Of a stretch of DNA of 64,000 nt, positions 21,936 through 32,669 are shown one piece after another. This DNA is from Aureobasidium sp. EXF-3400 (lineage: Eukaryota > Ascomycota > Dothideomycetes > Dothideales > Saccotheciaceae): positions 115,513 through 179,512 of the forward strand of contig SWBL01000061.1 of NCBI GenBank assembly GCA_024195585.1, written 5' to 3'. Within the stretch, counting starts at the first letter, position 1, and each line of letters starts with the position of its first letter. A program made the translations under genes and the position numbers. The notes under the pieces were generated by a model. The model was given only the letters and a program-made list of their open reading frames with translations. It had not been told where the DNA came from and ran no database searches.

Positions 21936-23281
21936 TGGAGCACGGTCCATGGGGCACGGACCCCCAATCATCGGAAGCGAGCTTCCGAAAACCATGGCCT
22001 CGAGACGCGCTGCATCCTTCTTGACTCGGGCACTTGCACCATAAAGACATCGACATTCATCTGGAATTCTTTGCCAACAGCAAAACACCCTCTCCTGGTC
22101 AAGGTCGCAAGAATCCAAGTCAAGATACTAATTCTGTCTGTGTCTACAATCTTCTCGGAGCTTCTCACCCCACCTCTGGAGTCAGAAAGGCTCTTTGACT
22201 TTGCACCATCAAAGTTGCAACTTGACTCATCTTCTAATCCATTCTGTATATCAGTACGTCTGTACATCCCTGGTCAGTCTTTCCTTCTACCTGATCTCTA
22301 GGAAGGCTGAGAAGATCGATTTCAAGTCTACCTTCTCATTGTAAAGACTCCTCAACGATTCTTTCAAGCCTTCCCGGAGCACCTCTTCGCCAATACCGTT
22401 GCAACTCATCAAACATCGCCTGGCTTGCCTTCCGCTCTTCTGTTCCTTAGTAAGTCCTCAGACAGATCGTCATTGACGCGACCAGACGCGTCTTCCTCAT
22501 ATAATTCGCTCCTTCGTGACTTAGCCATGCCTGCTTGTACACATATTTGAGACAAGCTCGGCCTACTACCACGTGGATTCGACTGACATTGTACAGACAG
22601 GCGAATACCACGTGTCACTACTGTGTGTTGTTCTCCCAGCCAGCAAGCCTACGATGTATGATGTTGTGTCTATCACGAGCACTTGTGCGGCCACTAACCT
22701 CAATTCGCAGATATAGAGGTTGTTCGTGTTTTCTCGGACATTCCAAGCCAATCTCCTGTTAACAGAAGGCGCTTCTACGTTCGTAAAGCTGTCCTCATCT
22801 GCTGTTACCACTCCAGCTCTGCGTAAGTAGTATACTTTTACATGAAATGTCATGCGCTGACAATAACAAGGTCGGAGACATTTTTGCACCACACTGTTTG
22901 AATCTGGTTCTCCATCCATGCGTTGACTAGGCATCACGTGTTCTTGTAAGAGGGTTTCTTTGGCATGCGATCTCACATGCTGACTCAGTGTAATCAAGAT
23001 ATACTCAATCACTCTTCTGTGAATTTTGCCAGCAGGTCTTCTATCATTGGGCCTCTGCTATCTTGTGCTTGCACAAGCTACAGCACGTGCTCCTCTGACG
23101 GTTTCTGTATTGTACGCGATTTCACGTGCGTGTTCACAGTGCTCTTTGTCAATATAAACTGCGCACAACTCCGTCTCTTCTCTCCCCAACACTACAACAT
23201 CCGGTAAACGGCACATCAAGCACTCAACCTTATATCTCTTGGAGATACTCCTCGTTATTATCAGTACTGGATTCTTCCAAC

Positions 23282-25939
23282 ATGGATACAAGACATGATT
23301 CATTCCATGAATTTGAGGACAAGCGAGGTTCTCTTGGTTCTGCAGATGCACCTAGCTCACCTCTGAGCTCTGTTCCCGAAGACTTCGACTATCAGCAAGT
23401 CCCTCAGGATCTGCAAAACATTGCTATGCATGGCAGTCTTGTTGTCCACAACAAGTCTCGGCTCTCTTCCGCTTCCAGCAGTGCTGTTACTAGCACTATT
23501 CGCCTCGCCTCGCCTGAGAATTCGCTCTATGAGTCTCCGACATTCGTCCGCAGATCGGAGCGAAAGCGCAAAGCAGTTGCTCGATACTCAATGACCGCCG
23601 AGACTGATGATGTCTTACAACCCGAGACACCTGAGCGGCCAATCAAGCAGAGAAAGACTTCTCAGCCTAGGAAAACTCGCAATAGTCGTGGAAAGAATCT
23701 TGCAACGGCGTCTATGTCTAGCACCAATGAGTCACCTGTATCAGGTGAAGAGGTCGAGGAGCCTGCATTGACTACCCAGCAGATCGAGAATTCAAGAGTC
23801 GTGAAGATCAAGGTCAACCCTGAAAGACTTGGCCAAATTCTTGGTTCAGGACCTCCTACACCGTCCGCCGCTTCGCCATCTTTGCCATCTTCAGAACCGA
23901 TTGCACGAACGAGTCCTGAGCCTGAATCTGAGGTCTTGCTTCCCGAATCTCAATCTGCTGTCAATGCCAGCGAACATGACTTGGTCGCAATCTCTTTGGC
24001 TGTCACGAAGAAAGTGCCCATCGACCAGAAACCAGATCCTCATGGGCAACCAGAGATCTGGGCGGAAAATCGCCACACTCTTTGCGAGAGTCTGACTGGG
24101 CTCTATGCATCCTGGCAAGGCTCCTATTATGGCAAGAATGGCGTGGCTAAAGCGTTCATGCTCGATGGCAACGGTCATGCGAGAGATCATCTAGACGAGA
24201 ACGTCATCATCCTGCGAGCTAGCGGCAGCATGGCAAAAGATGGCGACAACGGCATGAAGCAACGCGAAGACCAGGAACCGAAACATCAATACCATGCCAT
24301 GGTCAATGCCATCAGCCAGCAAAGTCCGATCGCTGTGATTTGTGGCGACAAGAATAGCCAGGTGCCTAGCAAGATGCCGCACAAATACAACTCTCTCGAT
24401 TGGTACAAAGCCACTCATGTATGGACCGAACGAGACAGATTCAACGTTATCAAATATCGTCTGGAAAAACTCGATTCAGATACAACTGCATGGTGGGTTC
24501 CCACTGACTTTGAACCTGTTGTCGAGCTCGGCGCACTTGGATCGCCTTTTAAACAACACTGCGAGTCATGCAGCAACGAGTACGACCAGATTTATCTGTC
24601 TGGTTGGATGTGCCTGAACAGCAAGTGTGAGAGGTTCTGGTGTTTACCTGATGACAGTACACCCGATGCTGCACAGCTAATCTACGATCCTCGCTTCCTA
24701 AAGCAAAAGACTCCTTGGGTCAACGAGCAGCCCCCTATCAGCTTTCGTTTCCCCTTATATACTACTTCTGCCATCGCAGGCGAAGATTATAAAGCGGAAA
24801 ACCTTCGTGGTATGACTTGTCCTGAATGCGGCAAATGCAATGCGCGCGTCAAGTGGGAGGGTTGGGAATGCACAGGCTGCGGCTTTGAACACAAGCCCAA
24901 AATCACGCCCCTACCTGCAGCTTCAATTCAGGATCAGAACTACCCAGTTTCTGATGCTTATCCTTCATCACACGACTCTGCCCTTCCTCACGTCAAGATT
25001 TCTGTCAACTTCTCACACAACTACCGCTGGATCACCTACAAGTTCAAGGTGTCGGCTACTGAAGAAGGTGAAGTCGTTCACGGCATTGCGAACAAAGTTG
25101 TGCGCGAGGAGGTTAGAGGCCCCAATGAGATGTGGGAACACCTTCAAACCAACTGCCACGGACTGGTGCGTAGAGAGCTGTCAAATGCTCTTATGAACTC
25201 TTTCACCTTAAATTATGGTATGCCGTATAAGTTCATTGCCGCGGGTGACAGTCTTCCCTTCACGGATGCTCCCTGGCCAGTCACAGAAGCTGTCTCTCGT
25301 CTCAACTGGGCCGACAGAATCACATCAGGCAATGCCGTCAAAGATAAGGAAAAGTTCAACGAACTGTATTTGGTCGCATACCTTCAAGATCAGTCGATGA
25401 ACTATCACGATGACGGAGAAAAAGGACTCGGTTCTACAGTCGCTACTCTCTCCCTTGGTGGTCGAGCTGAAATGGGTTTCAGACCCAAGTCATTCTTCTT
25501 CCATGGTATGAAGAGTATCGACTACAATCGCAAGAGAATGACTGTCATGACCAAAGATGAGCCTTTGCCTGAGTTCCCCAATTACGAGCTGCGCAAGCAG
25601 TATCTTGAAGAGATCAAAAACGCCAACCTTTCCGAGGGTGAAGAGAAAGAAAGGCTCGCTGAGATGGCTACTGCACTTCGCGCAGCATACCTACCCAAAC
25701 AAAGCTGTACCAGAGTCGAAGACTGGGTCAGACTATCCCTCGGTCATGGAGACATTGTTATCATGCGCGGCGCCCATCTCCAAAAATACTACGAGCACGG
25801 TGTCAGCCCCAAGGGTCTCATGCGTTATGCTTTGACCTGCCGCACTGTCTTGCCTGGACACCTCAAGGTATCTGAGCTGCCCGACTATGAAGTTGACCTT
25901 GTCCAAGACGAGTACGACGGCAGTCGAATTGCCAAGTGA
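23282..25939 (+). CDS. AlkB-like 2OG-Fe(II) dioxygenase with Cys-rich zinc modules
   Basis: This is a single-exon protein of 885 aa from ATG 23282 (MDTRHDSFHEFEDK). The first ~300 residues are Ser/Pro-rich and disordered, with basic patches (KRKAVARYS, KQRKTSQPRKTRNSRGK) that could act as nuclear signals. Two Cys clusters follow: CESC...CLNSKC from residue 427 and CPECGKC...CTGCGFE from residue 513, likely zinc-binding. The C-terminal domain is AlkB-like: HDDGE at residues 709-713 gives the iron-binding His and Asp, and EHGVSPKGLMRYALTCR supplies the second His (839) and the Arg pair that holds 2-oxoglutarate. AlkB enzymes remove alkyl groups from nucleic acids or proteins; the substrate here is unknown. 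The frame extends upstream without a stop, but 23282 is the first good ATG. Confidence 0.85.
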   Translation: MDTRHDSFHEFEDKRGSLGSADAPSSPLSSVPEDFDYQQVPQDLQNIAMHGSLVVHNKSRLSSASSSAVTSTIRLASPENSLYESPTFVRRSERKRKAVARYSMTAETDDVLQPETPERPIKQRKTSQPRKTRNSRGKNLATASMSSTNESPVSGEEVEEPALTTQQIENSRVVKIKVNPERLGQILGSGPPTPSAASPSLPSSEPIARTSPEPESEVLLPESQSAVNASEHDLVAISLAVTKKVPIDQKPDPHGQPEIWAENRHTLCESLTGLYASWQGSYYGKNGVAKAFMLDGNGHARDHLDENVIILRASGSMAKDGDNGMKQREDQEPKHQYHAMVNAISQQSPIAVICGDKNSQVPSKMPHKYNSLDWYKATHVWTERDRFNVIKYRLEKLDSDTTAWWVPTDFEPVVELGALGSPFKQHCESCSNEYDQIYLSGWMCLNSKCERFWCLPDDSTPDAAQLIYDPRFLKQKTPWVNEQPPISFRFPLYTTSAIAGEDYKAENLRGMTCPECGKCNARVKWEGWECTGCGFEHKPKITPLPAASIQDQNYPVSDAYPSSHDSALPHVKISVNFSHNYRWITYKFKVSATEEGEVVHGIANKVVREEVRGPNEMWEHLQTNCHGLVRRELSNALMNSFTLNYGMPYKFIAAGDSLPFTDAPWPVTEAVSRLNWADRITSGNAVKDKEKFNELYLVAYLQDQSMNYHDDGEKGLGSTVATLSLGGRAEMGFRPKSFFFHGMKSIDYNRKRMTVMTKDEPLPEFPNYELRKQYLEEIKNANLSEGEEKERLAEMATALRAAYLPKQSCTRVEDWVRLSLGHGDIVIMRGAHLQKYYEHGVSPKGLMRYALTCRTVLPGHLKVSELPDYEVDLVQDEYDGSRIAK

Positions 25940-26331
25940 GGACACCGAAGATTTGATTTCACCCATTCTTGCTCTTTTGCCGACCTGCTTTCGTGCTCAT
26001 ACTTTTCCTTGCTAGCACTATCTGTTCTCGTTTTGTTTTTGTTTTGTCTTCTTTACTGATTTATTGATGCTTGTTCGAGATGCAACAGACAAATGGGTCT
26101 TTTATTTGCTGTCTTATCACATACGGAGCTTTGGGGGGATATTGGGACGGGAGGAGATATTATTGCTTGATGATACCCATGAGTGATGAGCTTTAAGAAG
26201 TAGCTATTACCAGCCATATGAATTGCTTTCTTACAATATCTTGTTCGTTAACTGTTCATCCTCAGTCTTTACTGTCTCGGCCAAGGGCATGCAAGTGTTG
26301 GTGTATTTTTTCTATACACTCTCCAGATAGA

Positions 26332-26337
26332 CCGAGG
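26332..26337. promoter_or_regulatory. CCGAGG (reverse CCTCGG) box upstream of thiolase
   Basis: The exact reverse complement of the FarA/FarB core CCTCGG lies about 277 bp upstream of the thiolase ATG. Function is inferred. Confidence 0.4.
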
Positions 26338-26464
26338 ATGTTTCACATGTGCTAGACCATGCCGAGTGAATATTTGTGATTTCTGGCAATGGAGATGTAC
26401 AAACATGGCAGCAGCATGAAAGAGAGGTCGGTGCCAAGGAGTTTCGCAAGCATGTGAAGGGGAG

Positions 26465-26482
26465 GCCGAGCCGAACCTCGGC
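26465..26482. promoter_or_regulatory. Inverted GCCGAG-N6-CTCGGC upstream of thiolase
   Basis: A perfect 6-bp inverted repeat with a 6-nt spacer lies about 132 bp upstream of the thiolase ATG; its right arm completes a CCTCGG core at 26476-26481. Paired CGG-type half sites are the usual target form of dimeric Zn2Cys6 regulators. The match is seen directly; binding is inference. Confidence 0.5.
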
Positions 26483-26613
26483 ATCTCCAGACGATAGTAC
26501 ATCATCTGCGCTTGCCCTGTCTATCTCCTACTGTGCCTGCCAATTTCTTGCTGTTATTTGAATTCAATTTCACACAACAAGTGAATTAGTTACTGTATCA
26601 AACAAAGTCAAAG

Positions 26614-28016
26614 ATGGCCAACCAAACAGGAAAAAACTCGGCTGGTTCGTATCAGTGCAAACATATAATATATGCGAATAAAGAGCTGACTCGTTGGAAA
26701 CACAGCTATCGAGCGTCTCACACAGGTCTCGAGTCACCTCAAGTCGTCAGAAGTCGACCTGGCCCCAAACCGCGATGCTATTCTTAAGAAGAGCCCTGAT
26801 GATATTGTTGTAACAGCATGTCTGCGTACTCCCCTGACAAAGGGAGGCAAAGGAGGCTTCAAAGACACACCTGCCGCCGATCTTCTCCACGGAGCTTTCA
26901 AGGCGCTGATTGAGCGATCAAAGATCGACCCTTCGCTGGTTGAGGATATCGCTGTTGGCAGTGTGTTGCCTCCTGGAGGCGGTGCCACCGAGTTCCGTGC
27001 TGCTGCTCTGGCAGCTGGCTTCCCTGATAGCACTAGCGTGCACTCTTTAAACCGTCAATGCAGTTCTGGTCTGCAGGCCTGTGTGGAGATTGCGAATGCT
27101 ATCAAGACTGGCATGATTGAGATTGGTGTCGGTGCTGGTGTTGAGAGCATGAGCAGTCAGTATGGTCCTGGAGCTGTTACCGAGTTCTCGGAGCTGCTCG
27201 AGAACCACAAGGAGGCCGCAAACTGCAAGGTTCCTATGGGAGGTTTGTATCTCTGATTTCCTGATCGTTGTGACTCCACTGACTCTTTGACTAGTTCTCT
27301 CCGAGCAGATGGCCAAGGACCGCAACGTCACCCGCAAGGATCAGGACGAGTTCGCCGCATCCTCATACATCAAAGCCATCGAGGCACAGAAGAAGGGACT
27401 CTTCGACGAGGAGATTGCCCCCATCAAGGTCAAGTGGACCGACCCCAAGACCGACGAAACCAAGGAGATCACCGTCAGCAAGGACGATGGTGTCAGAGAA
27501 GGCGTGACAGCCGAGAGCCTGGGCAAGATCCGCCCTGCCTTCGCAAAGGATGGTTCCATCCACGGCGGCAACGCTTCTCAGATCTCCGACGGTGCTGCCG
27601 CAGTATTGCTCATGAAGCGCTCCACAGCCGAAAAGCTAGGCCAGCAGATCCTCGGCAAGTACGTTGCAGCATCCGTTGTCGGCGTACCACCATTGCTCAT
27701 GGGTATCGGTCCCTGGAAGGCCATCCCCGTCGCTCTCGAGAAGGCTGGTATCTCAAAGGAGGATGTCGATATCTGGGAGATCAACGAGGCCTTTGCTTCA
27801 CAATGTCTGTGGTGTGCCAAGGAGTTGCAGCTTCCGATGGAGAAGATCAACCCCAAGGGAGGTGCCATTGCCTTTGGTCACCCTCTCGGCTGCACTGGTG
27901 CCAGACAGGTCAGCACTCTTCTCTACGAGCTTAGGCGAAGAGGCGAGAAGGTCGGTGTGACCAGCATGTGTGTCGGTACCGGAATGGGCATGGCTGCCGT
28001 CTGGGTCGCCGAGTAG
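26614..28016 (+). CDS. POT1: Peroxisomal 3-ketoacyl-CoA thiolase
   Basis: This enzyme performs the last step of beta-oxidation, splitting 3-ketoacyl-CoA into acetyl-CoA and a shortened acyl-CoA. I join 26614..26644, 26706..27242 and 27295..28016, giving 429 aa; introns are 61 and 52 nt. The N-terminus after the first short exon reads RLTQVSSHL, a perfect type 2 peroxisomal signal (RLx5HL). Catalytic features are the nucleophilic Cys in LNRQCSSGLQA, the NEAFASQ segment with GAIAFGHPLGCTGARQ (catalytic His), and the C-terminal CVGTGMGMA with the second Cys. Its promoter carries CCTCGG-type boxes, and the PTS1-tagged acyl-CoA ligase is its functional neighbour 5 kb upstream. A mitochondrial or biosynthetic thiolase is unlikely given the PTS2. 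Confidence 0.96.
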
Positions 28017-28334
28017 GTAGACTGAAGCTTGGGACCCTCTGTATTACTCAACGGCATCACGATATTTTATCAAGAGATTAATGAAATGAACATTGTAACC
28101 GAATTATTTCTCTGGTTATCCTCGGTCCAGTGGCGCAACGTGAAGATATGTACGCTCTATGCCGCCAATGATGCTAGTCGCTGCAGCCCCGAAGTGCAAT
28201 CCTATACTCCCATTCGCCTGAAGACTCCTTGGAAATACCCATGCTAATGCTGTTGCATGTCCGTTTTGACACACCTTTGACCACAAAGAAGGAAAAGAAA
28301 AGAAAAGAAAATCCGAAGAGCAACTGTATAAACA
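28017..28334. other. Convergent 3' flanks with AAAAG microsatellite
   Basis: These 318 bp separate two facing stop codons. They hold a short AAAAG-type purine microsatellite (28291-28311) near the minus-strand gene, and otherwise nothing recognisable. Confidence 0.5.
28291..28311. repeat. AAAAG microsatellite
   Basis: About four uninterrupted AAAAG units form a short tandem repeat in the 3' flank between the thiolase and the minus-strand disordered protein gene. Confidence 0.7.
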
Positions 28335-31300
28335 TTAAGAAGAGCCGGCCTCGATACCTTCGTCAAAGACGTCGTCTTCATCATCGCTGTTCTCGCTGTC
28401 ACTAGCAGGTTCCCATCCAGCTTTGGCGCGCAAGATGCGGTTTTCCTCCTTTAGAGCAGCGATGCGACGGCGATAGGGGAGAGTGCCTTCTTCATGTGCG
28501 CTTTGAGCCAGACGTAGGTTTTCGGACAGGCGCAACAATGAGGCCTGCCAGGCTTGGTGTGTGAGTTGGGCTTGGATGGTTTCGTTGCGCGACGTCTCAA
28601 GCAAGGAGTTGTAGTGTGCGTGCAGGGCTAGTGTGTGGGTCAGCGGCAATCCTTGCGTGAATGAAGAAAAGGCCTTACCGATGGTTGCGCTCTGGTGACT
28701 GTGGGCGTACTCGCGGACTTGTAGCTTGAACTTTTCGACTATCTCTTCGGCGTAGTCGATGACTTGGTTGGCTTCCTTGCACTCTGTTTCTAGTTCGGTG
28801 ATTCGGGACAGGGCATCTGACAATTGGGCTTGGAGGGCGGTTGTGTCGACATCAGAAGAAGCATGAGGGGTATGAGAGACTGCAGAGAGCGATAAAGCTT
28901 CAGTATTAGTTAATGAAGGAGAGAAACAAGAATTAAACGAATGGGGTATCTAAGCGCCGTGGACAAGCAAGAAGAGCAAAACCATGAAGGACCGTACCAT
29001 TAGCATCTCCGTTGGTCAGGACACCGTTTGCAGTGGGCCTGGGCTACAAGGAAGGGTGTGAGCAATTCGAGCATCTTTGCCATGTCCTTGTGGTTGAAGT
29101 GTACCTGGGCACGTGCGAGACCGTCCTGCAGCTCGTCGTACTGTTCGCGGTTCTGTTGCAGGACCGAACTCAATTCTTGGACCAAGGACCAGATGTGCTG
29201 CATGTCACTGTGGTGGCCGGCTGATGGCATGCCACCTCCGAGGGTGTAGGGAGCAGCCGGGTTGGCCATGGCAGGGTTCTGAGCGGCCATGTCACCAGAG
29301 TAGATGTTGCTGAGGGCACGCGCAAGGTGGTGTCTGATGGAAGGGTCGTTCAGCGAGACAAAGTCTTCATGATCGTCGGGGTGAGATGGGTCGAGGAGGT
29401 CTGGAGGGAAAGTGGGAGGAGGTGGCAGTGGACGCGCAACAGACGACTGGCTCTTTCCTAGAGTGTTGTTGATCCCAATGTCGCCAGGTCTTGGCGTAGT
29501 GTTGGCGTCTCTGGTTCTGAAGGCAGTGCGCGACGATGTGTTGGAGCCGACCGAGCTGGACCTGTCTCTGCGGTGGGATGATTGAGTCTGGCTTGACTCT
29601 TGGGCGCCGTCGGTGTTCGGTACACTCTCAAACTCTGTCTCTTTGGCGGGTGGGTCGCGGTCAAGTATTTGTCCTTCCTGGGGCTTCTCGGATGCGAGCT
29701 GCTCCTGGTGCTGAGACTGCTCAAAGTTGGCGACGAATTGGTCTAGTTCTTGTTGGTGCTCTTCTTTCTCTGTAAATGTGTTGTCCAGGTCAGCCATGGG
29801 TCCCTAAGATAACATGGCTCGTGCGCAATGCCGGCGGCGGCTCGGCCCGTGGCAAACATACCTTCGCGTTCGCGTCTGCGTCCATCTCTGATCCTGCGCA
29901 CTTCATCAACACTCACACACATGAGTCCTTCGTCCTCTTCGCGTCCTGTTCGAACCAATGCTCCACCTCCCAGAAGCATGTGTTGGATAGCCACCACTGG
30001 ATCGTCAGCGCGAGGAAGAACTGCCGCCTCTGCTGTCTCTGTCTTGCGTCTGATCAACAAACTCGGCTGTCTGGTCGAGTAGTTCTGGATCTTTGGGTCG
30101 TCCGCCATCTCTTCGCCCTGCCATTCCGAGTCTGCTTTCTCCGGAATGCTTTCTTCGTCTGCCATACTGATACCCAGTCCAATGCCCAGTCCGAGATCCT
30201 CTTGGCCTGAGTCGCGTTCCAAGGTTCTACCTCTTTCTTGAATTTCTGGAGCCCTGTAGAAACTCGATGGTCTTTCGGCCTTCTTGCGCAGTTTCATACG
30301 ACGAAAGCCTTCGCCTACATGCGCATTGCTTTCACGAGGCATGGTTTTGGATGCACCACCTTGCCTGGCTGATGATTCAGGTGATGCGAGGTGGATCATG
30401 GGCTCTGAGTGCGTCCGGGTCACTGTTTCTGTCAGCCTGCTAGTATTACAGTAAAGATCTTGTAAGTTGCGCACAGCTTGTGTTTTCGATGGGGTAAGGA
30501 CCGGCGCTTTCGAGATCAAGAAATCTGATGTCGGTGTCGGAATCGATGTCCAACTCCTCCAAGTGCACTAAGGCCAAGGTCTTTTGTGCGAGTCGTGGTG
30601 TGGGTGGTGGTTTTGGTGCTCCGTCACATCCGCTGCGCAAACTTTCACAGCCTGACACTGAGTTAATGAGGATTCCACAATCCGGCACTGTTTTTGTGTG
30701 TGCAACTCACCTTCTTGTCTGTTCGCTGTTGTTGATGTGTCCAGACGAGACTATCGTTTCCGACCTTGAATTGAAGCAGAACCGTTGTGTGGCGGAATCT
30801 GTATCAAGCCGGACGCGGCTTTTGACGCGGCGACATCCTCAACTCGAGCACCTCTCGAGATTTGAAACAGTTCACCCCAGTACTGGGCATCTGCCACAAC
30901 GTATGCCGGAGGACGGCAATCATCATCTGGTCCAGGGAAGTAAGTTTCCAATGGGATATCCGCATCCTTGTCCTTGTCGCTTGCTTCCCGATCCTGCGAA
31001 CTTCCCTCTGCTCCAGATGAATTGCTTGCATCTAAAGACTTTGTTGTCTTCCCAGGTTCTTGTGTCTCAGTGTCCGGTCCTGCGAGAGCATCTTCGTCTC
31101 GATCGCGCTGCGATTTCTCATTCGAGCCTCTTGTCTCAACCCCTGATGACTCGGACTTTAGGGGAATGGCCGTTCTCAGATCAAGATGCAGCAGGCTCGT
31201 CTCGGCCTCCAAGTAAGTCTTAATCTTGACAGTTGAGATGGATCTGCCAGGCATCCTGAAGAGCCCGGTATCATCCTCAGAGATCCACTCTGCAGTCTCG

Positions 31301-32188
31301 TGATCCTCGTTACTAGAGTTGCACACGGCATTCTTAAGCATGAAGGAGTCTTTTGCCCGTGAGCCAGCCTTTCTTGCAATGATTACACCGCGTTGTTTCC
31401 TGCTCACAGATGCAATGTAACCTCTAGGGTTGCCAGCCTTGGAGGTCGCTTTTGCCCCCCTCCGACCTCGAGAGTTTCTGCTGAAATTCTTCACGTTAAC
31501 ATCGTCGCTGGTTTAATGTGGTTTGAATTGTCACTAACCCTGTTGTTTGTGTGCCTCGCACAACTTTCGAAGATAGTCTCCCTCCAGCCGAAGCAACACT
31601 GCTCCTCACACCTTGCGTGAGAGCGGAATCCTTACGAGTTTGGTCGGAAGGTCCAGCAAGAGGTGATTCTTCGTCAACAGAAGCGAGTGAGCCTACATCT
31701 CGGAGCCGTGGTTGCTCTGCATCTATTGCAGGTGTAGAGTGTTCAGATGCTTGGGAAATTTGCCAATTTCTTGGTGGATCCCAACCAGGCGGTGGGGGAT
31801 GTCTTCTTTTGACTAGTTCTTCAAGGTATGCATTTGCTTGTCTGGAATGAAGCACATGTGCTTCCATGAGCTGATCCTCGGACATTGACGCCAGGGCGGG
31901 CGTAGTACTAGGAGCCTGTCCTTGGAAAGTGGGTGGCAGAGGACTTCTCGGATTATCCTTCGACCTTTTGCCCAAAGCTGGGACAGTTGTGTGAGGCAAC
32001 AGACTCTTGATGGCATGACTGATAGTGTTCTTCCCAGAGGGTGATCCAGAAGCTTCGGATCGTCGGTGAAGGCTGGCAGTCTCGTGAACGACACCACTGG
32101 TAGCCTTGCTCCTCGAGGTCAATCGTGATTCGAGAGGGTTGTTCTCTTTGTTCTTTGGCGAGGGAGTGGCCGTGTCATCTTGCTCCAT
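28335..32188 (-). CDS. Long disordered protein with C-terminal coiled coil; possibly two genes
   Basis: I do not recognise the family. The start is ATG 32188 (MEQDDTATPSPKNKENN). Supported exons are 31539..32188, 31480 leftward to about 30750, about 30490..30672, 29862..30422, then 29105..29776 (or ..29797), 28998..29043, 28679..28879 and 28335..28627. The product is roughly 1000-1100 aa, mostly Ser/Pro/Glu-rich and disordered. It ends in a helical coiled-coil segment (ALSRITELETECKEANQVIDYAEEIVEKFK and onward) and an acidic tail. A KEN-box-like KENN lies near residue 15. The junction between 30660 and 30830 is unresolved: the frame stops at 30751, and no clean splice restores phase. A 92-nt intron (GTATGT donor, GGCTGACC branch point, TTTACAG acceptor) joins the two halves in phase. 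Alternatively the right half (28335..29797, 410 aa, starting MADLDNTFTE) is its own gene overlapping the left one. Confidence 0.5.
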
Positions 32189-32669
32189 AGTGCAGATTGT
32201 CGAATTATGTTGAATTGAATACCCTGTACTAATGTCTGGCGAGGAATACGATGTTCTGCTATCAGGGCTGATATTCATGAAGATGAGGTGTGCGATTGTG
32301 GAGGAACAAATGTACGCAACCCATACGAAGCGATGGAAGTCGCAACAGATGGTGGTTTCCTAAACAGTACCAATCCGCAGTTTCTCAAATTCGCCACGAA
32401 TACCAACAGGCAGCTAGCATGGATGTTTTCTTGTCCCGAAGCTACCTGGCGAGCTTGCATCACTACGATAAGCATGCAACTAGGTTATATCGATTGTTCA
32501 TCGAGTATGGTCGAAAACACAACTCTTCTGCAATGCAGGCCGTTCACGAAAAAGTTCATCATTTAGCTCAATAGTCAATGTCACAGAGACAACTGCCATA
32601 GTTCATTTTGAATATAGCGTCTACCATCTGCGGGGATCTATTGCACATTGGAAATTTGTGAATAAACAC
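32189..32669. other. Intergenic with two overlapping small plus-strand frames
   Basis: This is the promoter of the long minus-strand gene and the 3' flank of the sugar transporter. Two ATG-started frames of 92 and 94 codons overlap almost completely on the plus strand (32288-32566 and 32290-32574). The second has a protein-like composition (YLASLHHYDKHATRLYRLF), but I know no homologue and do not call it a gene. Confidence 0.4.

Larger units (their letters stand above)
21692..23281. other. Divergent intergenic region, 1.6 kb
   Basis: This region lies between the acyl-CoA ligase (-) and the AlkB-like gene (+) and holds both promoters. The ligase-proximal part has two CCTCGG boxes. A TATA-like TATAAACT lies near 23153, about 130 bp before the AlkB-like start. 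Small open frames are present (for example 162 codons at 21813), but none shows a domain or compositional sign of coding. Confidence 0.5.
25940..26613. other. Intergenic, thiolase promoter
   Basis: The left half (25940-26060) is the T-rich 3' region of the AlkB-like gene. The right half is the thiolase promoter and contains a CCGAGG box and an inverted GCCGAG/CTCGGC pair, described separately. No additional gene was seen. Confidence 0.5.

Noticed and set aside
29000..29110. Reading the frame straight through VHFNHKDMAKMLELLTPFLV
   Set aside because: It stops soon after in the wrong phase. A 61-nt intron (GTACAC donor, CTTGTAG acceptor) brings the next exons into frame with the coiled coil.
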